From an uncultured Actinomycetes bacterium (GTDB lineage: Bacteria; Actinomycetota; Actinomycetes; Actinomycetales; Microbacteriaceae): a stretch of DNA of 35,678 nt. Of the stretch, positions 27,759-35,678 are shown piece by piece (the first letter of the stretch is position 1; each line of letters opens with the position of its first letter). The stretch spans positions 1-35,678 of the forward strand of contig CAIXMB010000032.1 of NCBI GenBank assembly GCA_903920435.1, given 5' to 3'. Below the pieces are notes generated by a model that ran no database searches, had not been told where the DNA came from, and saw nothing but the letters and a program-made list of their open reading frames with translations. A program made the translations under genes and the position numbers.

Positions 27759-29285
27759 GTGAAACGTCGCCTGCCCCAGCTCGTCGTCGCCGCGGCGGCC
27801 ATCATGGCCGTGCTCGCCGGATGCCAGTTCTTCCCGTCCATCGACCCGATCGACGGCCCCGCCCCGACGGACGCCGACGGCTTCTACTCGCAGTCGGTGA
27901 CGTGGGGCCGGTGCGGCGACGGACTGCAGTGCACGACGATCAAGGCGCCGATCGACTGGGATTCCCCGGCCGATGGCGCGATCGACCTCGCGCTCATCAA
28001 GCACGTGGCGACGGGCACGAAGCAGGGCTCGATCCTGCTCAACCCGGGCGGCCCGGGTGGTTCGGGGTGGGACTACGTCTACTACTCCGGTGACCAGGTC
28101 GCCGGGGCATCCGTCGTCGATGCCTTCGACGTCGTCGGGTGGGACCCTCGCGGGGTCGGCCAGTCGACGGGCGTGAAGTGCTACACCGACGCCAAGGACA
28201 AGGACGAGCAGCTCTACGGCACCTTCGACAGCCCGTACGACACCCAGGGCTGGATCGACGAACTCACCGTCGACATGGAGGCGTACGCGAAGGCGTGCGA
28301 GGCGAACACGGGCGAGCTGCTCGGCAACCTCGACGCGGCGAGCAACGCCAAGGACATGGACATGATGCGGGCGCTGCTCGGCGACAAGAAGCTCAACTAC
28401 CTGGGCTACTCGTACGGCACCTACTTCGGGGCGGTGTACGCCGAACTGTTCCCGCAGAACGTCGGCCGGTTCGTGCTCGATGGCGCTGTCGACCCGCTGC
28501 AGAGCGACTTCGAGTCGCTCAAGTTCCAGATGGCGGGCTTCGACAGCGGGCTGCGCGCCTACATGCAGTCGTGCCTCGACAGCGGCGAGTGCCCGTTCAC
28601 GGGCGACGTCGACACCGCGCTCGGGCAGGTGCGCTCGGTGCTCGACACGGTTGACGACAAGGGGCTGGTGAACTTCGACGGCCGCGTACTCGACTCCGCG
28701 ACCCTCGCGACGGCGATCATCGAGAACCTGTACTCGGAGACCTACTGGACCGACCTCACGCAGATGTTCACCGAGCTGCAGCAGGGCGACCCGACGCTCA
28801 CCTTCACGAGCGCCGACTACTACAACCAGCGCGGCACGAACGGCAGCTACGACTCGAACGCCAATGACGTCTACATCGCCGCGACGTGCGCCGACGGCGA
28901 CTTCCGCACCGACGACGAGTCGACGCTCGACCGCATTGCGGAGATCGACGAGTTCGCGCCGATCCTCGGCAAGTACGCCACCTACGACGACTTCGCGGTG
29001 CTCGACACGGCCTGCACGCACTGGCCGTTCGGGCGCGGAGCCGACCTGCCCTCGACCTTCGAGGCGAAGGGCGCCGGCCCGATCCTCGTGATCGGCACCA
29101 CCAACGACCCGGCGACGCCGTACGCATCGTCGGTCTCGCTCGCCGACCAGCTCTCGAGCGGCGTGCTCATCACGCACACCGGCGAGGGCCACACCGTCTA
29201 CAACCAGGGTGTCGCGTGCGTCGACGATGTCGTCGACGCGTACTTCGTGAGCGGCACAGTGCCGGCCTCAGACCCGATGTGCTGA
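27759..29285 (+). CDS. Secreted lipoprotein alpha/beta hydrolase (tripeptidyl aminopeptidase-like), copy 1
   Basis: A 508-residue exported hydrolase of the streptomycete tripeptidyl aminopeptidase (TAP-like) group. A lipoprotein signal peptide ends in LAGC with Cys22 as the lipidation site, so it is probably anchored outside the membrane. The catalytic apparatus is visible: oxyanion region LNPGGPGGSG (94-103), VVGWDPRGVG (125-134), nucleophile Ser218 in GYSYG, the Asp in GTTNDPATP and the His in GEGHTVY, followed by the C-terminal TAP-like domain with two cysteines (VACVDD, DPMC). It probably trims peptides or esters at the cell surface. A paralogue follows, joined by a 15-bp relay ORF. Confidence 0.9.
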   Translation: MKRRLPQLVVAAAAIMAVLAGCQFFPSIDPIDGPAPTDADGFYSQSVTWGRCGDGLQCTTIKAPIDWDSPADGAIDLALIKHVATGTKQGSILLNPGGPGGSGWDYVYYSGDQVAGASVVDAFDVVGWDPRGVGQSTGVKCYTDAKDKDEQLYGTFDSPYDTQGWIDELTVDMEAYAKACEANTGELLGNLDAASNAKDMDMMRALLGDKKLNYLGYSYGTYFGAVYAELFPQNVGRFVLDGAVDPLQSDFESLKFQMAGFDSGLRAYMQSCLDSGECPFTGDVDTALGQVRSVLDTVDDKGLVNFDGRVLDSATLATAIIENLYSETYWTDLTQMFTELQQGDPTLTFTSADYYNQRGTNGSYDSNANDVYIAATCADGDFRTDDESTLDRIAEIDEFAPILGKYATYDDFAVLDTACTHWPFGRGADLPSTFEAKGAGPILVIGTTNDPATPYASSVSLADQLSSGVLITHTGEGHTVYNQGVACVDDVVDAYFVSGTVPASDPMC

Positions 29286-29299
29286 TGAGTACCGTGTGA
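29285..29299 (+). other. Four-codon relay ORF between the two hydrolase genes
   Basis: ATG AGT ACC GTG TGA. Its ATG overlaps the stop of the upstream gene (TGATG) and its TGA overlaps the ATG of the downstream gene (TGATG). It would let a ribosome terminate and reinitiate twice. There is no Shine-Dalgarno sequence in the junction. It is probably a coupling device and unlikely to yield a functional peptide. Confidence 0.4.
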
Positions 29300-30792
29300 T
29301 GCGCGTCGTCGGGCTCGCGATCGCGGGGGCACTGCTCCTCGCCGGATGCACGGCCGCGCCCGCCCCGTCGGTAGACACCGGTGCTCCCGCCGGGTTCGAG
29401 TCGATCTACGAGCAGCAGGCCTTCTGGAACGCGTGCGGCGACGGGTTCGACTGCACGACGGTGAGCGCGCCGGTCGACTGGTCCGACCCGGAGAGCGACC
29501 GCATCCAGCTCGCCGTCGTGCGGCAGGAGTCCACGAACACCACGAAGGGCACGCTGCTGACGAACCCGGGCGGGCCCGGCGGGTCCGGGTTCGACTTCGT
29601 CTCGTTCGGCTACGCGGTGAGCCCCGCGCTGCGCGCCGACTACGACGTGGTGGGGTGGGATCCCCGCGGCGTCGGCCGCTCGACGCGCGTGACCTGCTTC
29701 ACCGATCCGAAGCAGACCGACGAGCTGCTCTACGGCGCCTACGGCAGCCCGTACCCGTCGACGCAGTGGCTCGACGAGGCCACGACCCGCGAGCAGGGCT
29801 TCGCCGATGCGTGCGCGGCGAACTCGGGCGAGCTGCTGGCCCACATGGACACTGCGAGCAACGCGCGCGACATGGACCTCATCCGCGCCGTGCTCGCCTC
29901 GAAGAAGCTCAACTACGTCGGCTACTCGTACGGCACGTGGCTCGGCACCGTCTACGCCCAGCTCTTCCCGCAGCGCGTCGGGGCCATGGTGCTCGACGGC
30001 GGCTACGACCCCGCCCTGCCCGCCTTCGACCTGTTCCAGCAGCGCATGGTGGGCTTCGACCTCGCCTTCCGCTCGTGGATGCAGTCGTGCCTCGACAGCG
30101 ACGGATGCCCGTTCTCGGGCGACATCGCGGCGGCCCTCGGTGCCGCCACGACCCTCATCGCCTCCGCCGACCAGACCGCTCTCGTGGCCGACGACGGCCG
30201 CGTGCTGGACACCGCCACGCTCGCCACCGGCATCGGTGCGCTGCTCTACTCCACGAGCTACTGGAACGACCTGACCGCACTGCTGACCGCCTACGCGGCG
30301 GGCGACCCGGCTCCTGCCTTCGCGGCGGCGGACGGCGCGAACAACAGGTTCGCCGACGGCACCTACGGCAACACCGTCGAGGTCGCGTTCGCGGTCACGT
30401 GCCAGGACTACGACTTCGCCGCCGACACGACGGCGATCTCCGACCGGCTCGCGCAGATCGATGCGGCGGCGCCCATCCTCGGCACCTTCATGGCGCGCGA
30501 CGACTACGCCCAGCTCGCCACCGCGTGCCGGTCGTGGCCCGAGCCGCCCGCGCAGCTGCCCACGGCGTTCGACGGCGCGACGGTGCCCATCGTCGTCGTC
30601 GGCACGACGAACGACCCCGCGACCCCGTACGCGTGGTCGCAGGCACTCGCGTCGCAGCTCGGCAACGGCGTGCTCATCACGCGCAACGGAGACGGCCACA
30701 CGGGCTACAACAAGGGCAACGCGTGCGTCGACTCGGCGGTCGACGCGTACGTGCTCGAGGGCACGCTCCCGGCCTCCGACCCGAACTGCTGA
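29299..30792 (+). CDS. Secreted lipoprotein alpha/beta hydrolase (tripeptidyl aminopeptidase-like), copy 2
   Basis: A 497-residue paralogue of the preceding protein, with the same order of features: lipobox LAGC (Cys17), TNPGGPGGSG, VVGWDPRGVGRST, nucleophile in GYSYGTW, GTTNDPATPYAW, GDGHTGYNKG and the C-terminal cysteine pair (NACVDS, DPNC). The two proteins align along their whole length, so this is an old tandem duplication; they differ most in the segment after the nucleophile. A GTG three bases upstream (29296) is an alternative start. I prefer the ATG because it couples to the relay ORF stop. Confidence 0.9.
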   Translation: MRVVGLAIAGALLLAGCTAAPAPSVDTGAPAGFESIYEQQAFWNACGDGFDCTTVSAPVDWSDPESDRIQLAVVRQESTNTTKGTLLTNPGGPGGSGFDFVSFGYAVSPALRADYDVVGWDPRGVGRSTRVTCFTDPKQTDELLYGAYGSPYPSTQWLDEATTREQGFADACAANSGELLAHMDTASNARDMDLIRAVLASKKLNYVGYSYGTWLGTVYAQLFPQRVGAMVLDGGYDPALPAFDLFQQRMVGFDLAFRSWMQSCLDSDGCPFSGDIAAALGAATTLIASADQTALVADDGRVLDTATLATGIGALLYSTSYWNDLTALLTAYAAGDPAPAFAAADGANNRFADGTYGNTVEVAFAVTCQDYDFAADTTAISDRLAQIDAAAPILGTFMARDDYAQLATACRSWPEPPAQLPTAFDGATVPIVVVGTTNDPATPYAWSQALASQLGNGVLITRNGDGHTGYNKGNACVDSAVDAYVLEGTLPASDPNC

Positions 30793-30800
30793 GCGGCCTG

Positions 30801-30806
30801 TACCGT
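30801..30806 (+). promoter_or_regulatory. -10 box of the 30813 gene
   Basis: TACCGT, six bases, then ATG at 30813; no ribosome site. Confidence 0.45.
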
Positions 30807-30812
30807 AGCCGC

Positions 30813-31295
30813 ATGGGGTTGCTGCAGCGCGTTCGGGAGCGGCTCGTCACGCCCGACGCCGTCTACGGGCTCATCCTGTTCTCGGCCCTCATCGGCGCCG
30901 TCGACGATGACGACTCCGACGCCCTCGAGGTGCTCCTGGTGTCCGTCGCGTCGCTCGTGATCTTCTGGGGCGCGCACGTCTTCGCGGGCACGATCGCCGC
31001 CCACGGGGCAGACACGACCCTCGGCGCGGCGCTCCGCAGGTCGATCGGGCACTCGACCGGGATGCTCTACGCCGCGATCCTGCCGACCCTCGTGCTGCTG
31101 CTCGGCGTGTTCCACGTGCTCTCGGCCGACGACGCGGTCGGGCTCGCCCTGCTGGTCGCGACCATCGTGCTCGGGGTGCTGGGCTACAGCGCGTTCGCCC
31201 AGCGGCGGCGGCACGTCGTCATCCGGATCCTGGGCGGGCTCGGCACCGCCCTGTTCGGTGCGCTCATGATCATCCTCAACATCGTCGTGCACTGA
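30813..31295 (+). CDS. Small membrane protein, unknown
   Basis: A 160-residue protein with four hydrophobic segments (YGLILFSALIGAV, VLLVSVASLVIFWGAHVFAGTIA, GMLYAAILPTLVLLLGVFHVL, VGLALLVATIVLGVLGYSAFA) and a last helix at the C terminus. The acidic loop DDDDSD follows the first segment. I do not recognise a characterised family. The start was chosen from the leaderless -10. The next gene begins 6 bp after its stop and has no -10 of its own, so the two are probably co-transcribed. Confidence 0.78.
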   Translation: MGLLQRVRERLVTPDAVYGLILFSALIGAVDDDDSDALEVLLVSVASLVIFWGAHVFAGTIAAHGADTTLGAALRRSIGHSTGMLYAAILPTLVLLLGVFHVLSADDAVGLALLVATIVLGVLGYSAFAQRRRHVVIRILGGLGTALFGALMIILNIVVH

Positions 31296-31301
31296 CCCCG
31301 G

Positions 31302-32513
31302 ATGAACCGCCAGCTCACCATCCTCTTCGCGGCGTTCGAGGCGATCCTCGTAGCGGCGATCGGCGTCGCGATCCCGCTCGTGCCGCTCACGCTGCTGTGG
31401 GGAATCCAGTACGGGCTCGCCGTCGACTGGACCGTGTTCTGGCGTGCGGCAGTCGACATCTGGCTGCTCGGCCACGGTGCCGACATCACGCTCATGCTGG
31501 ATCCGACGAGCGCGGCCCTGCTCGGGCTGCCCGGCGCCGCCGCGCCCATCACCGTCACGATCGCTGCGCTGGGGTTCGCCCTGCTCACCGCGCTGCTGGG
31601 CATCCGTGCCGGCCGTCGCGTCGCGGAGACCGGCCACCGCCTGCTCGGCCTCATCGTCTCGCTCACGACGTTCGGCATCGTCTCGTTCGGGCTGGCGTTC
31701 TCGGCGCTCAACGACTTCGCCCGGCCGTCGCTGGTGCAGGGCACGCTGCTGCCCGCCGCAGTGTTCGCCGTCGGGGTGCTCATCGGCTTCCGCAGCACGC
31801 AGCTGCTGCGCGCGCAGGCCTCGACGACGCCCGTGCGCGACTGGCTCGGCGACCGCACGCTCACGACCCGCACGGTGCTCACGACCGCCGTGCGCGGGGG
31901 CGCCGCTGCGGCGGCCGGGGTGCTGCTCCTGGCCGCGGTGGTCACTGCGGGGGCGATCGCGTTCTCCTACGCGCGCATCATCAGCCTCTACGAGGCGCTG
32001 CACTCCGAGGTGCTCGGCGGGGTGGCGGTGACCCTCGGCGAGATCGCCTTCCTGCCCAACGCCGTGGTGTGGACGGCGAGCTGGCTCATCGGGCCCGGCT
32101 TCTCCCTCGGCACCGGGTCGACGGTCAGCCCGCTCGCGACACAGCTCGGGCCGGTGCCGGGGGTACCGCTGCTGGGGGCGCTGCCGCAGGGCCAGCTCGC
32201 GCTCGGGTTCCTGGGGCTCCTGGTGCCGGTGGTCGTGGGGTTCCTCGTCGGCGCCATCCTCGGGCCGCGTGCGCGCCGCGACCTGGAGCGGCGCGAGCTC
32301 GTCCTCGTGGCCCTGGGCATCGCCCTCGTCGGCGGCATCATCCTCGGCATGCTCGCGTGGCTCTCCGGCGGGGCCGCCGGGCCCGGCCGGCTCGTCGACG
32401 TCGGCCCGAACCCGTGGCTCGTCGGCGGGTGGGCCGCGTTCGAGCTGTTCGTCTCCTCGCTCATCGGGCTCTTCGCGAGCCTGCGCGGAATCGCCGCGGG
32501 ACGGCGCGGGTAG
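31302..32513 (+). CDS. DUF6350 polytopic membrane protein (PerM-like)
   Basis: A 403-residue membrane protein with about nine hydrophobic segments. Its position directly before purN-purH and its signature region (ALHSEVLGGVAVTLGEIAFLPNAVVWTASWLIGPGFSLGTGS, then LGPVPGVPLLGALP) match the DUF6350 family, which includes mycobacterial Rv0955/PerM, a protein linked to cell division under stress. Function here is inferred from that family only. Its TAG stop forms the start of the purN -10 hexamer. It shares no reading frame with its neighbours. Confidence 0.87.
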   Translation: MNRQLTILFAAFEAILVAAIGVAIPLVPLTLLWGIQYGLAVDWTVFWRAAVDIWLLGHGADITLMLDPTSAALLGLPGAAAPITVTIAALGFALLTALLGIRAGRRVAETGHRLLGLIVSLTTFGIVSFGLAFSALNDFARPSLVQGTLLPAAVFAVGVLIGFRSTQLLRAQASTTPVRDWLGDRTLTTRTVLTTAVRGGAAAAAGVLLLAAVVTAGAIAFSYARIISLYEALHSEVLGGVAVTLGEIAFLPNAVVWTASWLIGPGFSLGTGSTVSPLATQLGPVPGVPLLGALPQGQLALGFLGLLVPVVVGFLVGAILGPRARRDLERRELVLVALGIALVGGIILGMLAWLSGGAAGPGRLVDVGPNPWLVGGWAAFELFVSSLIGLFASLRGIAAGRRG

Positions 32514-32516
32514 GCT
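32511..32516 (+). promoter_or_regulatory. -10 box of purN, beginning at the upstream stop codon
   Basis: TAGGCT, whose TAG is the stop codon of the DUF6350 gene, then six bases, then GTG at 32523. Confidence 0.55.
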
Positions 32517-32522
32517 GTTCGC

Positions 32523-33110
32523 GTGCTCTCACTCGTGGTCCTGATCTCGGGCGGCGGGTCCAACCTCCGCGCCCTGCTCGACGCGTCGCAGGACGCGGAG
32601 TTCCCGGCGCGCGTCGTCGCCGTGGGGGCGGATCGCGACGCCGACGGCTTCGCGCACGCCGAGGAGTACGGCATCCCCACCTTCTCCGTCGCGATGTCGA
32701 ACTTCGCCGACCGTGACGCGTGGGCGGCGGAACTGCTCGCCCAGGTGCGGGCGTGGAACGCCGACCTCGTCGTCCTGAGCGGGTTCATGAAGCTGCTGCC
32801 CCCCGACTTCGTCGCCGCGCTCTCGCCCAACCTCATCAACACGCATCCGGCCTACCTGCCCGAGTTCCCGGGCGCGCACGGCGTGCGCGACGCCCTCGCG
32901 GCGGGAGTCACCGAGACGGGCGCGAGCGTCATCGTGGTCGACAACGGCGTCGACAGCGGTCCGATCATCGCCCAGGAGCGCATCCCGGTCGAGCCGGGTG
33001 ACACCGAGGCGAGCCTGCACGAGCGCATCAAGCCCGTCGAGCGCCGCCTGCTCATCCAGGCCATCCTCGACATCGCCAACTCAGCCATCGACCTCAAGGA
33101 GCTCACGTGA
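32523..33110 (+). CDS. purN: Phosphoribosylglycinamide formyltransferase
   Basis: Transfers a formyl group from 10-formyltetrahydrofolate to GAR, the third step of purine synthesis. The 195 residues contain the GAR phosphate loop ISGGGSNL (8-15) and the catalytic trio Asn106, His108 and Asp144 in [15 protein letters not shown] and NGVDSGPII, at the same numbers as in the E. coli enzyme. The GTG start has a leaderless promoter. The stop overlaps the purH GTG, so the two enzymes are made together. Confidence 0.97.
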   Translation: MLSLVVLISGGGSNLRALLDASQDAEFPARVVAVGADRDADGFAHAEEYGIPTFSVAMSNFADRDAWAAELLAQVRAWNADLVVLSGFMKLLPPDFVAALSPNLINTHPAYLPEFPGAHGVRDALAAGVTETGASVIVVDNGVDSGPIIAQERIPVEPGDTEASLHERIKPVERRLLIQAILDIANSAIDLKELT

Positions 33111-34714
33111 GCGGCCCCACGCACGACGCAACCGACTACCGCGAGCGCGACGCCATCCCCATCAAGCGGGCACTGGTCTCGGTGAGTGACAAGACCGGCC
33201 TCGTCGAACTCGCGACCGCTCTCGTGGGCGCGGGAGTGGAGATCGTCTCCACGGGCTCGACGGCGAAGACGATCGCCGCCGCGGGCCTGCTCGTGACCGA
33301 GGTCGCGGCGGTCACCGGCTACCCCGAGTCGCTCGACGGCCGGGTGCGCACCCTGCACCCCGCCATCCACGCCGGCCTCCTCGCCGACCTGCGGCTCGAG
33401 TCGCACGAGGCCGAGCTCGCCGAGATGGGCATCGCGCCGTTCGAGCTGGTGATCTCCAACCTCTACCCGTTCGTGGCGACCGTGGCATCCGGCGCGCCCG
33501 TGCACGACGTCATCGAGCAGATCGACATCGGCGGCCCCGCGCTCGTGCGGGCCTCGGCGAAGAACCACGCGAACGTGGCGATCGTGACGAGCCCCGACAG
33601 CTACCCGCAGGTCGTCAAGGCGCTCACCCTCGGCGGCACGACCCTCGCGCAGCGGCAGCGGCTCGCGGGCGAGGCGTTCGCGCACACTGCGGCGTACGAC
33701 GCCGCGGTCGCGGCCTGGTTCGCCCAGAACGTGGGCATCAGGGCCGAGCATCCGGTGGTCGAGCCTGCCGAGACCCGCGACTACCGCGTCACCCTCAAGC
33801 AGACCCTCCGCTACGGCGAGAACTCGCACCAGACCGCCGCGCTCTACGTCGAGGCCGACGGTGCCGGCATCGCCCAGGCCACCCAGCTCGGCGGCAAGGA
33901 GATGTCGTACAACAACTACGTCGATGCCGACGCCGCCCTGCGCGCCGCATACGACTTCGACGAGCCCGCCGTGGCGATCATCAAGCATGCGAACCCGTGC
34001 GGCATCGCCGTGGCGCGCGGCTCGGGCGATGCGATCGCCTCCGCCCACGCCCGGGCGCACGCGTGCGACCCGGTGTCGGCCTACGGCGGCGTGATCGCGG
34101 CGAACCGCCCGATCTCGCGCGCCGCCGCGGAGTCGATCAAAGACATCTTCACCGAGGTGGTCGTCGCCCCCGGCTTCGACGACGACGCCCTGCCGATCCT
34201 GCAGGCGAAGAAGAACCTGCGTCTGCTCAAGCTGCCCGCCGGCTACCACCGCGCGGGGGAGGAGTTCCGCCAGATCTCGAGCGGCGCTCTCATCCAGTCG
34301 CCCGACACCTACGACGACTTCAGCTCGGATGCCTGGACCCTCGTCGCCGGACCCGAGGCCGACCCGGCCACGCGCGCCGACCTCGAGTTCGCCTGGCGAG
34401 CGGTGCGCGCCGTCAAGTCGAACGCGATCCTGCTCGCCCACGACGGCGCCTCGGTCGGTGTCGGCATGGGACAGGTGAACCGCGTCGACTCCTGCCAGCT
34501 TGCCGTCGCCCGTGCTGGCGACCGCGCCAAGGGCTCCGTTGCGGCGAGTGACGCGTTCTTCCCATTCGCCGACGGCCTCGAGATCCTGCTCGATGCGGGG
34601 GTCAAGGCCGTCGTGCAGCCCGGCGGCTCGATCCGCGACGAGGACGTCATCGCGGCGGCCAAGCTCGCGGGCGTCACGATGTACTTCACGGGCGAGCGCC
34701 ACTTCTTCCACTAG
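33107..34714 (+). CDS. purH: Bifunctional AICAR formyltransferase / IMP cyclohydrolase
   Basis: Carries out the last two steps of IMP synthesis. The 535 residues comprise an N-terminal MGS-like cyclohydrolase domain ([29 protein letters not shown]-type region, [22 protein letters not shown]) and the C-terminal formyltransferase ([61 protein letters not shown], ending [10 protein letters not shown]). The GTG start overlaps the purN stop, and AAGGAG lies about 5 bp upstream, so this gene uses a standard ribosome site, unlike the operon's first gene. Confidence 0.98.
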   Translation: MSGPTHDATDYRERDAIPIKRALVSVSDKTGLVELATALVGAGVEIVSTGSTAKTIAAAGLLVTEVAAVTGYPESLDGRVRTLHPAIHAGLLADLRLESHEAELAEMGIAPFELVISNLYPFVATVASGAPVHDVIEQIDIGGPALVRASAKNHANVAIVTSPDSYPQVVKALTLGGTTLAQRQRLAGEAFAHTAAYDAAVAAWFAQNVGIRAEHPVVEPAETRDYRVTLKQTLRYGENSHQTAALYVEADGAGIAQATQLGGKEMSYNNYVDADAALRAAYDFDEPAVAIIKHANPCGIAVARGSGDAIASAHARAHACDPVSAYGGVIAANRPISRAAAESIKDIFTEVVVAPGFDDDALPILQAKKNLRLLKLPAGYHRAGEEFRQISSGALIQSPDTYDDFSSDAWTLVAGPEADPATRADLEFAWRAVRAVKSNAILLAHDGASVGVGMGQVNRVDSCQLAVARAGDRAKGSVAASDAFFPFADGLEILLDAGVKAVVQPGGSIRDEDVIAAAKLAGVTMYFTGERHFFH

Positions 34715-34748
34715 GGCGCCCGCCCTTCCGCCCCGGCCCCCTCCCACC

Positions 34749-34837
34749 CGTACCAAATGACGGACCCACGGGCATCCGGACTGCGTTTCCGGCGGATACC
34801 AGCCTCCTTCGGGGCCTGAAGTCCGTCATTTGGCACG
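34749..34837. repeat. Inverted repeat, AAATGACGGA family, copy 2
   Basis: The arm at 34749-34765 (CGTACCAAATGACGGAC) pairs with 34821-34837 (GTCCGTCATTTGGCACG), 16 of 17 positions, the exception being a G:T-type wobble. The interior, about 55 bp, has CGGGCATCCGG (inverted relative to copy 1) and a CCGGA/TCCGG hairpin. It lies 34 bp after purH and may end that transcript. Confidence 0.75.
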
Positions 34838-34892
34838 AGGGCGGGTGAGGGATGCCCGGCTCGCCCTCAGCCGGCTCAGAAGTTCGTCCCGA

Positions 34893-34898
34893 TAGGTT
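34893..34898 (+). promoter_or_regulatory. -10 box of the 34905 gene
   Basis: TAGGTT, six bases, then ATG at 34905; no Shine-Dalgarno site. Confidence 0.55.
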
Positions 34899-34904
34899 GA
34901 CCTC

Positions 34905-35678
34905 ATGACCCGCGCTCTCAGCCGCCCCCTGCCCCTCGGCCGCCGCCTCCTCGCCGCGATCCTGGCGGGCCTCGCGACCGCGATCGTGGCCCATGTCGCG
35001 ATCATCTTCGTCTTCTACGTGCTGCAGAGCTCAGGCCTGAGCATCGTCCCGGCCGTGAGCAACTACTTCGGCGGCAGCTCGATCGCCCTCTTCGTGCTGG
35101 CGACGATCGCGGCGGCCGCGGGTGCGTTCCGGCGCTGGTACGTCGCTATTCCCGTCGCCGTGCTCGTGGGGGTGCTCGCCGAGGCCGTGGGCATCGTGTT
35201 CATCATCCTCACGCAGGCCAGCTGGAACGAGCAGGCGCCCGGCTATGTCGCGCAGGCGCTCGGGACCAATCTGCTGTATGTCGTGCTCGCCATCGCCGCC
35301 ACGCTGTGCGTCGGCCGACGGGTCTGGCGCGCCGCGGCATCCGTGCCCGCCCGCCCCCGCGTGCTCGTGCGCGTGCCGTCGTCCCGGCTCGCCGAGGGGC
35401 AGGTCACGCACATCGACCGCGTCGAACTCGACGAGGACCTCGCCGACGCGCAGTGGGAGGCGTACGTCGCGACCCTGGAGGCCGAGGGCTTCGACACCGT
35501 GCCCGTCGACCCGAGCGACGACCACCCAGATTCGGTTTTCGTCGAAGACGCGATCGTCATCTTCGGCGGCACCGCGGTGATCACCAACCCCGGCGCCGAG
35601 AGCCGCAAGGGCGAGACGGATGCCCTGCGCCCCCTGGCCCGCCGCCTCGGCTTCACCGTGCGCGCCATCGAGGGTGCG
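34905..35678 (+). CDS. Membrane-anchored dimethylargininase-like protein (partial, runs off right end)
   Basis: The frame stays open for 258 codons to the window edge. Residues 1-145 form four hydrophobic segments (LLAAILAGLATAIVAHVAIIFVFYVL, SIALFVLATIAAAAGAF, AIPVAVLVGVLAEAVGIVFIIL, NLLYVVLAIAATLCVG). From about 150 it becomes a typical dimethylarginine dimethylaminohydrolase domain: VLVRVPSSRLAEGQVTHIDR, WEAYVATLEAEGFDTVPV, and the substrate-site signature DSVFVEDAIV, then TNPGAESRKGETDAL. The catalytic His and Cys would lie beyond the edge. Such hydrolases release citrulline from methylated or free arginine and are normally soluble, so the membrane part is unusual. A separate start for the soluble domain is not evident. 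Confidence 0.8.
   Translation, partial: MTRALSRPLPLGRRLLAAILAGLATAIVAHVAIIFVFYVLQSSGLSIVPAVSNYFGGSSIALFVLATIAAAAGAFRRWYVAIPVAVLVGVLAEAVGIVFIILTQASWNEQAPGYVAQALGTNLLYVVLAIAATLCVGRRVWRAAASVPARPRVLVRVPSSRLAEGQVTHIDRVELDEDLADAQWEAYVATLEAEGFDTVPVDPSDDHPDSVFVEDAIVIFGGTAVITNPGAESRKGETDALRPLARRLGFTVRAIEGA

Overview
The window is high-GC DNA from an actinobacterium, most likely a Microbacteriaceae member. The evidence is the strong G/C preference at third codon positions, a 6C small RNA next to a Tad ATPase gene, GuaB3, a PerM-type (DUF6350) membrane protein, and the order pcrA ... sucC-sucD ... perM-like-purN-purH, which resembles the mycobacterial order uvrD1 ... sucCD ... Rv0955-purN-purH. It is an ordinary chromosomal core region. 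I see no prophage, insertion sequence, CRISPR array, rRNA or tRNA. The assignment rests on recognising protein families, not on a search.

Layout. 1-1959 (-): acetyl-CoA synthetase, with its last residues off the left edge. 2040-2254: sigma-A-type promoter, a 6C RNA and a short duplicated sequence. 2381-4236 (+): a two-gene Tad remnant (ATPase and membrane protein) without pilin genes. 4211-5383 (-): a MalY/PatB-type aminotransferase, divergent from guaB3 across a 23-bp gap with overlapping -10 boxes. 5407-8260 (+): guaB3-glpD. 8257-9043 (-): two small membrane proteins. 9117-13813 (+): KhtT/KhtU-type cation/proton antiporter, SURF1, DUF3817 and guaA. 13838-17172 (+): two overlapping dynamin-like GTPases. 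17173-19601 (-): VapBC, a Bax-inhibitor-1 protein, a membrane protein and a zinc-ribbon/DUF4190 protein. 19643-23116 (+): glycerophosphodiesterase, a cloverleaf-shaped repeat and pcrA. 23103-24588 (+): a ribonuclease (RNB) gene broken by a frameshift and a nonsense codon. 24560-25312 (-): DUF2236 protein. 25313-25680: repeat-rich gap. 25681-34714 (+): sucCD, two paralogous secreted lipoprotein hydrolases, two membrane proteins, purN and purH. 34715-34904: a second copy of the 25.4-kb repeat. 34905-35678 (+): a membrane-anchored dimethylargininase-like protein running off the right edge.

Metabolic themes are purine synthesis (guaB3, guaA, purN, purH), central carbon (acs, sucCD), glycerol and glycerophosphodiester use (glpD, GDPD), and envelope or ion homeostasis.

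The clearest non-protein signal is promoter layout. At about a dozen genes on both strands a TANNNT hexamer lies exactly 6 or 7 bp before an ATG or GTG and no Shine-Dalgarno sequence is evident, as expected for leaderless mRNAs. This layout was used to choose several starts. Other unusual features are a -10 hexamer whose TAG is also the upstream stop codon (twice), a four-codon relay ORF joining two paralogous genes, a 78-nt three-armed inverted repeat that supplies a gene's stop codon, and two copies of an inverted repeat with AAATGACGGA arms. I see no convincing wholly new multi-gene system. The GTPase pair, the membrane-fused dimethylargininase and the repeat families are the best leads.
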